11,270 nt of DNA from Larix sibirica. Its lineage: Eukaryota; Streptophyta; Pinopsida; Pinales; Pinaceae. The stretch is taken from positions 1 through 11,270 of the forward strand of contig NWUY0300007701.1 in assembly GCA_004151065.3 (NCBI GenBank), given 5' to 3'. The notes beneath the pieces are model-generated. The model was given only the letters and a program-made list of their open reading frames with translations. It was not told the origin of the DNA and did no database searches. This document shows, in pieces, positions 1-8,734 of the stretch (position 1 is its first letter; every line of letters begins with the position of its first letter). The position numbers and the translations under genes were made by a program.

Positions 1-145
1 CCTTATTCACTCTTAGTCAACACACATGACTAATCAAGGCTAAGCACCTCGAGCCTTATTCACTCTTAGCCAAATCACATGACTAATCAAGGCTATGCTA
101 GGGCCATTCTCCACTAGCCAAATCACATGACCACTGGGGAGAATG
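1..145. repeat. Three tandem hairpin-forming units
   Basis: Three related units begin near 1, 52 and 103, a period of about 50 bp. All share a core close to AGCCAAATCACATGAC (unit 1 has AGTCAACACACATGAC). Each is flanked by inverted arms. Unit 1 pairs TTAGTC (13-18) with GACTAA (28-33), with an outer CCTT/AAGG. Unit 2 pairs AGCCTT (52-57) with AAGGCT (89-94). Unit 3 pairs CATTCTCC (105-112) with GGAGAATG (138-145). The stems differ between units while the loop is kept. The array may extend left of the window. Identity is unknown; a transposon or satellite end is possible. Confidence 0.6.
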
Positions 146-235
146 TCTGCCCAATGCTGCAACCTGGAGAAATATCAACACATACTCTGTAGCGCTTGGT
201 TATGACTCCATGCAAGATCCTACTAGGTTATCAAT

Positions 236-703
236 GGGATGGTGGTGGTGTCATTTGTGGTGCACGCACCTGCAAAGAGCATTCAAATTGTTTGGTTGGG
301 GATTTACAATCGTCTCCCTACATGGAACATGATCCCGAAGATAAAGGTTGAAGGACCTAGTTGGTGTGTGTTATATCGAAATAACATTGAAACTAATTCT
401 CACCTTCTTGTCTCTTGTGATTTCACAACACAAGTGTAAAAGGAGATAGCATCCACCCTTAAAATTGGAAATCTGTGGACAAAGTCTGAATTGTTGGCAA
501 ACTTTATAGAATGGATGGTGCGTCTAGATTTTAAGGATCATCTAGTGGTCTTCTATTTAGTTGCATGGTGTATCTAGATCGCAAGGAGAGAAGCTATCTT
601 TGAGGACAAAATGATCATGTCCTTTTAGGTGGCTAACCAAGTAATGACAATGTGATCTTTAGCCCCAAGGTGTAGGAATCGAAGGTGCATGGGATCCTTC
701 TAG
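236..703 (+). pseudogene. Decayed LINE polyprotein 3' end (reverse-transcriptase zinc-binding domain)
   Basis: Frame 239-439 reads as the zinc-binding domain found C-terminal to reverse transcriptase in plant non-LTR (LINE) retrotransposons. It shows IQIVWLGIYNRLPTW, then a GPSWC segment, then ETNSHLLVSC, matching the family pattern W..i.NRLPT..GP.C..C....ET..HLL..C. The second Cys of the CxxC pair is Tyr (residue 46 counting from the Met at 239). The same frame continues through stops at 437, 575, 626, 653 and 701. Between them it still reads as the usual LINE tail, with a WCI(stop)IARREAIFEDK segment resembling the conserved W.IW.aRN..IF motif. The fragment is 5'-truncated: nothing recognisable as reverse transcriptase lies upstream. 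It cannot make a functional protein. Assignment to the LINE class is firm; the exact family and 3' limit are not. Confidence 0.8.
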
Positions 704-1329
704 GATTTGATTTCAACAAGTGAACCAAGAGAGAACATGCCACCCCAAATTATAACATGATGGGGAGATGGAAGCATAGAGTACTCTAACCTATTTTGAA
801 CAAGTAAAAAGGAATAAATAAGAACAAACCAATTATTGGGATGTTGCAGTGCTTCCAAAATATCTTGTTGTATTAGCTATCGAGACATGTTGCATCATCC
901 AAAAGACTACATAGTTTATTCATGCACTTGCTACGAAGGCATGATTCATCATACAAAGGATACTATGAACAATAGTGATTTGGCCCTATTAGGAAAGGCA
1001 CCTCCTATTCAACAACAAGAACCTATGTTTCTATTGGCGGACTATCTCTCTGCTATCTTTGCTCATTGAATAGAAAACCTTCTTCACGATGTCCGTGCTC
1101 ATTCAATGGGGTTGGGGACTGGAAGCATAATGAATTATAGGAAACCACTACATGTGATATTCTCTCTCGCTTTATCATGTGCATGAAGGAAACAATCCTG
1201 GGGCCTTGCTATAGTAGGTGAGTGAATAGGTTCTGCCATAACGGCTTGTAATAATAACCTCCAACCCAATCATAACATAATAGGGAAGAAGAAAGCCCAT
1301 GGTTTTGTAATTGCTCAATATTATATATC
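704..1329. other. Gene-free stretch downstream of the LINE remnant
   Basis: No convincing gene is present. The open frame at 836-1069 (77 codons) shows no recognisable domain, and its composition looks like random AT-rich sequence. Two weakly similar segments, about 740-775 and 1261-1297 (both near CC.CCCAA..ATAACAT.AT.GGGA), suggest an old internal repeat. Part of this may be the LINE 3' untranslated tail. Confidence 0.4.
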
Positions 1330-1572
1330 TATATCTAGGTAACAAACTACCTTAGTCCTTTTATTTCCTTTGATGGCCTTCCTCCTACTTGTGATGAATC
1401 AAGAAAATATGAAATTAGCACGGCTATGAATTCTTGGACTGGCTGAGTTGTTGTTGACCTTGTCGAGTCCTACCTACAATATAACTCTATGTGTGCAACA
1501 TTCGAGATATCCTCGCATGTGTGTATGTCTAAATCCTATCATTCAATTTGAACCATTTAATAATCCTCCCTT
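1330..1572. repeat. Tandem ~260-bp period repeat, unit A
   Basis: This segment aligns end to end with 1591-1832 at an offset of 260-261 bp. Shared blocks include GTAACAAACTACCT, GGCCTTCCTCCTACTTGTGA and GTCTAAATCCTAT. By eye the units are roughly 80-85% identical with small indels, so the duplication is old. Neither unit has a useful open frame. I do not recognise the source element. Confidence 0.75.
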
Positions 1573-1590
1573 TGGTCAATATTAAAGACC

Positions 1591-1832
1591 TATATTTGGG
1601 TAACAAACTACCTCTCCTTGTATAACCTTTGTTGGCCTTCCTCCTACTTGTGATGAATGAAGAGAATATGAGATTAGCACTGCTACAAATTATCGGGCTG
1701 GCTCAGTTATTGTTGACCTTTTTGATTCCTACCTATAAAATAACTCTGTGTATGCAACATTAGAGATATCCCCGCGTGTGTGTACGTCTAAATCCTATTA
1801 TTTAATTTGAGCCACTCAATAATCTACCCTTA
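1591..1832. repeat. Tandem ~260-bp period repeat, unit B
   Basis: This is the second unit of the pair starting at 1330. It ends with a block like CACTCAATAATCTACCC, matching CATTTAATAATCCTCCC in unit A. A spacer of about 18 bp (1573-1590) lies between the units. No coding content is seen. Confidence 0.75.
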
Positions 1833-3176
1833 CTTTATGTTTGATTGATAATCCCATCTCGTTTCAGTGGCTTGGTCCAACAAGAGATATGCTCGACATA
1901 GAGAAACAAGAGAAAACAGGAAGGAATAGATAGTACGGTTTGATGGATAACAAAGGGAGCAATAACAGAGATAGAAATTCAGGTGAGAAAGGAGGTAGGT
2001 AGAAGAGTACCCACACTTTACCATGATATGAACAAATTCCAAATGCATAACCTACGAAGAACACCTGTTATGGGGATTGTTTTTTCCATAAAATGCATGT
2101 TGATCTCCCTCAATGTCCATTTTTGTTGTTGAACATATCAGTGTTTTTAAGTTTCCAACCCCTTACTCTTATCCAATGAATACGACCAAAACAACTTTCA
2201 AACATGCAAAATCCAGTGTGATAAGAGAGTGATGGAGGTAGTCAAATTGAACATTGAGACACTTTACATGTCACTTACATCGGACACCAAAGCCAAGTTT
2301 ACATGTCAAACACCATGACACGTTGCTTTCATGCATACTACAAAATTTGGATCCTGGAAATAAACATTATGTCTCTAAACAATTAAATATTTCATAGTTC
2401 AAACCAGTGGAATATTGTAGTTTTTATTTTTACATGGCACAAATACACATTTTTAATTACACATTTACATGCTATGACACATGGTCCACCAAAGGCCTAG
2501 TTCAATGTCGAGTGGCTTCTCTGATCATACCGATCCCATATGCTCGACAAATTGCATTCTTGCAATAATGTTTTGACTTCTAGTGTTCTTTTTACAATGT
2601 ATTATCCATTTCCATGTGTGTAGGTTTATACCGTAGAAGCCCTCATGCATCTTCCTTTATTGGGTTGACCGACTATATTAGTTATCTTTCCTACCCTACT
2701 AACGATCTTTCTATAAATTACCCATGAAGATGTAATCCCTCTCAGCACAACATCCTTTTGGAAACCAAGTAGTAGGCATCGACTTCCATAAAGGAAGCAT
2801 GCGCTTGGGTTTCATTGGGCACCAAACTTCATTGTTGGCTCTATCTTTTCAGACTCAAGCAAATGATTATAAGATGTATTTGGTTCCTATTCATTCTTTG
2901 GGCTCTAGTTTCTATTGTATTTTTGTCATTCCATCCTCATAGGCAGGGACATGCCACCTCATGGTCTTCCCTAGTTCCTTTTCAAAACACTAGCGGCCAC
3001 ATGTAATGGTGGGGTCATAGGGTCATAGGTATTAGGCCATAATTTGTCCTTTTAGGGTTTAAACCAGAGAAACATGCTTTTAAGATTTAAAAATGTGAGT
3101 TTTAATATATGAATAATCCTCATCTAAAACAATTCTCAATGAAGATCTAAAGATAACCTTAATTTTAATCATTCTA
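1833..3176. other. Gene-free stretch
   Basis: Nothing here supports a gene. The overlapping minus-strand frames at 1830-2064 and the plus frame at 2815-3006 have no recognisable domain, and the latter opens with TTG rather than ATG. Minus-strand reading of 2500-2800 gives broken coding-like snippets too short and too frameshifted to name, perhaps an old retroelement. Confidence 0.4.
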
Positions 3177-3207
3177 CATGCACCATCTCTCAAGAAGATG
3201 GTGTATG
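3177..3207. repeat. 12-bp stem inverted repeat
   Basis: CATGCACCATCT (3177-3188) pairs with AGATGGTGTATG (3196-3207) across a 7-nt loop. Eleven pairs are Watson-Crick and one would be G-T in RNA. It lies in gene-free DNA and could be a remnant of a small inverted-repeat element. A function is not shown. Confidence 0.55.
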
Positions 3208-5219
3208 GTAGGGAAAATTTTAGGAGTGAAATTTAAAATATGGGCTAATTTTTTTATGTTTTTACCCAAAAAAATATTCGCCAATTTCCATCTTTTTCCA
3301 AAATGATTTTCCCAACTTCCACAAGATAAGTTTTTTAACTCAAAACATCGCCAAAATTGTCCATAGATTATAAAATTCCTTTGTCTTTTGTCTTTTTATT
3401 ATTATTTGTGTTGTTTTTAGAATTTTTCCATGTGCTCCAAACCCTAATTCCATCGTTAATTTCCAAACATTTTATACAAAATATTCAACACATTCCTTTC
3501 TATTCATAGACCTTCAACAAAAAGTGCAGTGCTATCCAAATTGTTCAACATTGGTAATACTTTCTAATGGGTAAGGATATTATCATACATTTTAATTATA
3601 AACTTTACATATTTTGAACATTATTGACATGTGCAAATTACCTTTATCAACTTCATGGATTCACCTGATGAAAGGGCCCATTATATCTTCCTCCATTAAA
3701 AATGATGCACCCTTTGATTATGGCCCGACTATCATAACCTGGGTATGAATTATGAAATGAAACCATTATGTATATATAATATCAACTAACTAAACCTAAA
3801 TAAGTTGAGTAAAATGAGTCAACAGTGCAATCAAAAGCAATGGAGATAGTTTATTTTTGCTACTAGAAATGAACCTAAGTTAGATCCTCCAAAATCCCTC
3901 CTAAGGGTGGGATGATCCAATTGTTGGGCGCACTTCCATGTTATATAACCAATGAGATGAAATGAAACATGATCAACGATATAACATTAGGGAGCATAGT
4001 CTACTCCCTAAAGAATATGCCAAAATTAGAGGCTATGAGTAATCAAGAATAGTTTGCAAGTATCGAGAGACTCATTACACCATTTCAAATGTTACCCATG
4101 CATATGGTATGTAAATATGAACATTACAAGCATGATAATAGTCCAGAAATTGCAATATCCATATGTACAAGCCGCAAGAAAAATATGAAAGGTTAGAGTA
4201 GTCTACAAGTAGTCACACTTTGCAAGAGTATAAGAACACAAACTGACAACATCTCTTATTAAAATATGGGGACAACTTACAATGCTAAGAAGAGAACCAT
4301 TTGCATGATTACTATGGTTCCTTTTAAAATATTTACCAATGACTATTGGCCTTCTAGTTCATGAACTTAGCCTTATAGTTTTTAAACTCTTGACTCTTAG
4401 ACTGCTTGGCCATCCTATCCTACTTGGTTTTCCATCCTTACATAAATTTTGCTTCACCTCTATTGGACAATGACGATATCCATTACAAAAAAATTCAATA
4501 AAAATTACCCTCCATTCATGTGGCACTTCCAACCAATAATTTGTCCTCTTGCGCATATAACCCAAACAATGGCCTTGTGATTATAGGTAGTAGTGCAAAC
4601 AAGAGTGCCTTATGCATGAAATTCTAGTGGCTTGCAAGTTATGTGTCTCTTTTTTCTTTAACCTTCAGACTTGTGCATCCTTGGGAATCATCTTCAATAG
4701 TTTCCTATGCCTAATCTTGTTTTACAAGGGTTGTTCACTTCTTTGTCTTTGTCACTTGAATAAATAGCTTTCCTTTAAGTGCCTTTATCCTCTTCAAAAT
4801 GCAACTTGCATATGTACCATTCTTCATCATATTTCATGTGCAATGAACCTGCAAGATAACTTGTATGCGAGAATACCCTTTTGATCAGTACAAAGATTAG
4901 CCATATGAAAGACCATAGATAATCAAAGTGCATAAATGCAAATGCATGCTTTGATTTTTTTTCACCATCTTTAATTAAGCTTAGGCATGAGAAGTACAAT
5001 GTTTTAGTGATAAATTCTTAAGGACAACTCATGCATATCATTCCATGGAACTCTTTTTATACCACAATTTTAGTTCAATCTTATAAAAAACATACAATTA
5101 GTGTGATTTTCTTGGGGTTTTGGGGCAAATTTCCTCTTGTAAATGATCATTGGCCTCTTGGAGCTCATGACCCATTTGATGGATTGTTAAACCATATGAA
5201 AATTTGTTAAAATATCGAG
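3208..5219. other. Gene-free AT-rich stretch
   Basis: Two kilobases without a supportable gene. An AAACCCTAA telo-box-like motif lies near 3439, but no open frame follows it. The minus-strand frame at 4359-4565 opens with TTG and matches nothing I recognise. The minus frame at 4775-4999 is likewise unsupported. No clear repeat or RNA gene is seen. Confidence 0.4.
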
Positions 5220-5600
5220 TGTTAAGAGGTGAAGTCAATATTTAGATCTCTCACATTTTCTTGTAGAGTCATGGTACACGCCTATCCCCTTGTGTGATTC
5301 ATATACATCGGCGAGTTGTAGGGAGGGCCTGTCCATGGATGTAGGGGCGGTCCCCCTACAAATAGGAATTCAAGGGTGGAGTCCCTGAGGTGAAAATTTA
5401 TGGAACCTTCTAGTGTATTTCGGTTCCTTCTGGAAACCTCTTATGTATTCTATAAAATGAAAGTGGCCCCTAGCATCGTATCAAAAGAAAGAAAGCATTG
5501 TGAGTTTTTTTTCCTGGTAATAATAAAAGATCGAACCGTGTTTGCTAGAGTCTTTAAGTCCTTTCATCTCCTACTAAGAGCATCTAGCATATAGAACATT
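5220..5600 (+). mobile_element. LTR-like segment (putative LTR retrotransposon remnant)
   Basis: The segment starts with TGTTAAGAGGTG, a plausible TG-type LTR start. It carries a GC-rich block at 5318-5390 that stands out from its surroundings, including the perfect palindrome GTAGGGG-CGGTC-CCCCTAC. A TATA-like CTATAAAATG lies near 5450, and a polyadenylation-like AATAATAAAAGA near 5519. GC-rich box, TATA and poly(A) motif in that order match a U3-R layout in plant LTRs. The right border, terminal dinucleotides and target duplication could not be set. A small ordinary promoter is an alternative. Confidence 0.35.
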
Positions 5601-6054
5601 CCATAAATGAAGTTATGCTTCTAGATGTGTTCTAGCATTTTTCTACCATCTATTGTCCATTTGACTACTTAGGCCTCATCATCTACTACATTGGTCTCAT
5701 AGTCAGACACTTATATGGTTTCCTTATTTGAATCTTTTTACAATTCTAGTAAGTATTATTTCTCATAAGAATTTGACCTATGTCCTATTTGCCATTTATC
5801 CTTGTCCATGTTAGTGGAGGCTAGCACTTGTCCTCCGTACACTTGAAGCTACATTTTATTAATCCTACCCATACATCCTATGATTGCAGGGTGTACATCC
5901 TTATATACATGTCAAGCTATAACACGGATGTTATATGTTGCTTCTACTTGTACCACCACAAAAACGTTATAATAACCATATACAAAGATGTACAACCCTT
6001 TCAAGGGTAACCATACAACCATTGGTTAAAAATCTACAAGTCCAATATGGTCGA
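5601..6054. other. Gene-free stretch
   Basis: No domain or motif is recognised. The 60-codon frame at 5828-6010 is not supported as coding. This may be part of the same decayed LTR element as the flanking features. Confidence 0.3.
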
Positions 6055-6265
6055 AGACAATATGCTCATCAATATCTTATAAATATCTAATTATTAAATT
6101 CATTTTTCTCATAATTTAGATCATAAATATATTTTTATTAGCTTTATATATTTATTTTATTTTTGCTCATTAAATAGTTTAATAAAAATATATTAAAATC
6201 TTATTTTAAAACACATTTTAATGAAAAATACTTTAATAATAAAAAGTTTTAATATATAGAAGTAA
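6055..6265. other. Very AT-rich tract
   Basis: This ~210-bp tract is almost entirely A and T, well above the rest of the window. It contains a perfect 8-bp inverted repeat, ATTAAAAT (6192-6199) and ATTTTAAT (6215-6222), and many ATATT/TTTAAT runs. Such tracts can act as matrix-attachment regions or easily unwound DNA; that role is only a possibility here. Confidence 0.6.
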
Positions 6266-6370
6266 TGGCTCTATTGAGAAAAGTGAGCAAAACAAAATAT
6301 GTTTTGTTTCCCATGGGTAAGACCTCACATGGTATTTTTATCCACCATACCTCCCACTTGGTACTTCAAT

Positions 6371-6440
6371 TTTCAGTTTGGTATCATAGCTTATTGTATC
6401 GAAGAGGTATATTTTACAGTTAAGTAGAGGGAGATGTGTA
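6371..6440 (+). mobile_element. LTR retrotransposon primer-binding-site remnant
   Basis: TGGTATCATAGC (6379-6390) matches 11 of 12 bases of TGGTATCAGAGC, the primer-binding site complementary to the 3' end of plant initiator-Met tRNA. It is followed by TTATTGTATCGAAGAGG, in the position where these elements start their internal region. It sits 3 bp after TTTCA (6371-6375), a proper CA-type LTR end. About 40 bp on is a purine-rich AGAGGGAGATG, like a polypurine tract, so the internal region may be largely deleted. No gag or pol is seen nearby. Confidence 0.45.
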
Positions 6441-6945
6441 AAACTCTTCCTTAATATATACACTCTAAAAAAAGGTTTACACTTCGAGAAATTTGATCCT
6501 TCTAGACACTTGATAGATGCCCTTTAAGATAGATCTATAAATTTATATGATTATTATGCTCAACCATATTAATGATGATTTCTATAATATGCCATTTTCA
6601 AATAAGGTTTTATTTTGAGTCAATCTTTGCCTTTTCACAATGTCTTCACTCTTCAAATCTCATGCAGCAAATCTATAAAAATTAAGGTAGTCAATTTCTT
6701 ATGGACAAAATATCTGTAAAAGTCAGTAGTGAATTCCTTATGAGCAAAAGCAGGCGGTGGTATTGATATGGCTATCTTGGTGCTACTTTAAGTCTCTATC
6801 TTTACAGACATACCTGGATAGCATAAGATTACAGAATTGAATATTCAGAATTCACATCAAAGCTTGATTCGCTACAACGATTTTTAATGGAAAATATTCC
6901 CTTATGGTCGTCGTTCCTTCCAACTTCCTAAGACTATACATTACT

Positions 6946-7349
6946 CACGTGCCATAAATGAATGTCACTGTCATGGGTGGAGAATCATGGAGATGGATAC
7001 CATGACCATCTCTCCCTCTTTTCTGGCTGTTGATTGAAAGAATCTTATCAGTTCACGCCAATTATCATCCACTCCATTATGGTTCAATTCACTGGTTGGG
7101 CCCCGCTTTAAAGAACATGATGCTCTCCCAACAAAGAACACAAGTTGCACAGTTTGACTCCATGTGCGCAATTTAGAATTGCATTTCCGGGTTCACACTC
7201 GCATCGGCAAATGGAAACCTTAAATACTCCCTGTCCTCTGTTCTCTGTAACCAGTGTCTCACTTTCTTTTGCACTCCATTCATTCTCTGTAGTTTCCTTC
7301 CTTCATCGAGTAATTCATTGCATTGAGTCCATAACATCAAGATTAAGAT
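6946..7349 (+). promoter_or_regulatory. Putative promoter and 5' UTR of the 7350 exon
   Basis: A G-box CACGTG lies at 6946-6951, TGGGCCCC (site-II-like) at 7097-7104, a W-box TTGACT at 7154-7159, and a TATA-like TTAAATAC at 7220-7227. Transcription would start near 7250-7260, giving about 95 bp of pyrimidine-rich leader before the ATG at 7350. G-box and W-box are known binding sites for plant bZIP/bHLH and WRKY factors. Whether they work here is inference. Spacing and order are typical of plant promoters. Confidence 0.4.
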
Positions 7350-7562
7350 ATGCCGACTGCTACTCATTCTGTGAGGAACATTCCCAAAAGAGGGCAGGTG
7401 AAGGCAGCCATTGCCTCTTCCCTTGCCCACTCCTTCAGATCGCTCTTAACACCAACTAAATCCTTCAACTATTCTGTGGTTTCCTCTTCCTCTTCCCCTT
7501 CTTCATCTTCAGCTTCCCCTTCTTCATCTTCAGCTACTGCAAATCAAATCATTTGTGGATAG
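7350..7562 (+). CDS. First exon of an unrecognised small basic/Ser-rich protein
   Basis: The frame opens with ATG (G at -3) about 125 bp after a TATA-like box and runs 70 codons to TAG at 7560. Residues 9-33 form a basic, probably amphipathic stretch (RNIPKRGQVKAAIASS...). Residues 45-62 are a low-complexity Ser/Pro/Ala run. I do not recognise the family and assign no function. The frame may be read to its stop, or spliced at a weak donor T|GTGGAT (7555), leaving phase 1. That phase matches the terminal exon at 10658 and would give about 118 residues. Compared with the second copy, this one keeps the start codon and promoter and has a 30-bp in-frame Ser-rich expansion. The position that forms a GTACAA donor in copy 2 reads ATAGAA here. 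The clean start and the conservation across two copies argue it is real; the exon end is uncertain. Confidence 0.5.
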   Translation: MPTATHSVRNIPKRGQVKAAIASSLAHSFRSLLTPTKSFNYSVVSSSSSPSSSSASPSSSSATANQIICG

Positions 7563-8207
7563 AATGAATGAGCTTGCAGATCAAGATGGGCTTATCTTTA
7601 TAATGTCAATACAATTATACAGACTAGAGCTGCCATCATTATGAGTGCAGTGATGGAGAAACTCAGTGATTATGGATCGAAGTATGGGATCTTAGATATG
7701 CTGTCCAAATCATGTGCTGTCTTGTCTTACTCTATTCCTCAGATTTGGAACCCTGCAACACCAACAGAGTTTGTTCTGTAGTGATTAACAAGTGCATATG
7801 AAGAGGGAAATGCGAAGTTTGTGGATCTCATATTTCGACTTGAAATCAATGACATTTGATATTAATCTCGTTAACTTATGTCTTTGAGAGATATTGTACA
7901 TTTGCCAATCATCAAATCATATATTTCAATGTCAATGTTGTTTATGGAATCTCCTCCATTTGTTGCTTCTATGCAGCTCTGTACTGCTCACATCTGATTG
8001 CAGATGTAACACAGTTTCATGATGTCAATTTGCAAATGAGTTTGGTGATTGCAAACCAGTACAGTGTAAATGTAACACAGTAACATGGTCTGCAAATGAG
8101 TTTGGTGACTACAATTTTTGATACTGTGGATAGCTTTAGCTTTGCAAGTATATTTGCAGTTTTTAGATATCAACGTTATTTTTCTCTTTTGGTAGAGGTT
8201 TTTTTCT
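7368..8207 (+). repeat. Large tandem duplication, copy 1
   Basis: This 840-bp block aligns with 8735-9535. The offset is 1367 bp at the start, 1337 after a 30-bp Ser-codon indel, and 1329 after an 8-bp indel near 7609-7630. About 30 substitutions are visible by eye, so identity is roughly 96%. Homology starts at the eighth codon of the exon at 7350 and stops at a T run after GGTAGAGG. The block contains most of that exon plus about 640 bp of downstream DNA that has no convincing coding potential. Confidence 0.9.
8005..8115 (+). repeat. Nested short tandem repeat in copy 1
   Basis: TGTAACACAG occurs at 8005 and 8071, and TGCAAATGAGTTTGGTGA at 8031 and 8091. The two units are therefore 60-66 bp apart with a 6-bp indel. 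The same pair is present in copy 2 (from 9334), so this repeat predates the larger duplication. Short frames through it (7856-8083, 8096-8419) are not supported as genes; the first opens with TTG. Confidence 0.75.
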
Positions 8208-8733
8208 GCATCGCTATCTCTAGAGAATTATCAGGCCCGAATATGGCAGAGTATGATCCATTAGTGGTTTATAGTGAAGATTCTTTATCGGAAGATGATA
8301 TATTTGGTGTCTCCTCCAACTTCTTGCTGCACGTGGAAAAAGATGATCTTCATTATGGGGATAGTTTTTGGATTCTCGCTTTCTGGATCAACTCCTGGCC
8401 CCCATTCTATGTCACCTAGTAATTAGAGCTTTGAAGATTTAGGGGAGGGGCGACAGAGAGTGGCTCCTGTGATTGGAAACCGTCGGTACGATGCCCGTTC
8501 TCCTTTTTTCTAGAGAAGTCTATAGAGGATCAAGCCTTCATTGGATCTAAGATTGTTGAAGAGCAGTTTTGTGGTGCTCCTCTAGTCAAATTGGGCATGA
8601 CCTTGAGAAGAGACATAAGGTTATTGAGTCTAGAGGTGGAGGAGGTGGTAGGGAAGGATATAAGAGTAGATCAAATTAAACCCCTTCTTGGTAAAACCTT
8701 AGTCAAATTGGGCATGACCTTGAGAAGAGACAT
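8208..8733 (+). pseudogene. Frameshifted coding remnant between the two copies
   Basis: This segment is absent from the second copy and has coding-like composition that moves through three frames. From an ATG at 8242 comes an acidic stretch (MAEYDPLVVYSEDSLSEDD), open to a stop at 8417. Around 8371-8510 a second frame reads Ser/Pro-rich then RVAPVIGNRRYDARSP, with one internal stop. From about 8511 a third frame reads EKSIEDQAFIGSKIVEEQF on to 8733 without a stop. It looks like one former gene, probably of retroelement origin, broken by frameshifts, but I cannot name the family. The third frame runs in-frame into copy 2 through the n. Confidence 0.45.
8582..8733 (+). repeat. 33-bp direct repeat, 117 bp apart, ending at the n
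   Basis: A segment beginning TAGTCAAATTGGGCATGACC and running through GAGAAGAGACAT occurs at about 8583-8616 and again at 8700-8733, with the period a multiple of three. The second occurrence stops exactly where the ambiguous base begins. Confidence 0.85.
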
Positions 8734-8734
8734 N
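8734..8734. other. Ambiguous base at a duplication junction
   Basis: The only n in the window. The base before it ends a direct repeat, and the base after it starts the homology of copy 2. This is what a contig join or unresolved consensus would look like. Confidence 0.9.

Noticed and set aside
836-1069. 77-codon frame after the LINE remnant
   Set aside because: No domain, no promoter or splice context, and Cys/His-rich only through chance AT-rich codons.
1830-2064. Two overlapping minus-strand frames with hydrophobic residues
   Set aside because: Both are short and overlap in different frames; the hydrophobicity comes from T-rich composition on that strand.
2815-3006. Hydrophobic 63-codon plus frame
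   Set aside because: It opens with TTG, has no acceptor or promoter, and matches nothing.
4359-4565. 68-codon minus frame
   Set aside because: It opens with TTG and has no recognisable motif; flanking DNA shows no gene structure.
7180-7195. CGGGTTCACACTCG, resembling a B-box
   Set aside because: No A-box at the right distance; it lies within the promoter of the 7350 exon.
7173-7430. Minus-strand frame overlapping the promoter and first exon
   Set aside because: It is the antisense shadow of the leader and exon at 7350.
7145-7459. 104-codon plus frame overlapping the first exon
   Set aside because: It lies upstream of and across the TATA-like box and the better ATG at 7350, opens with a non-ATG codon (TTG-type), and its tail is the other-frame reading of the exon.
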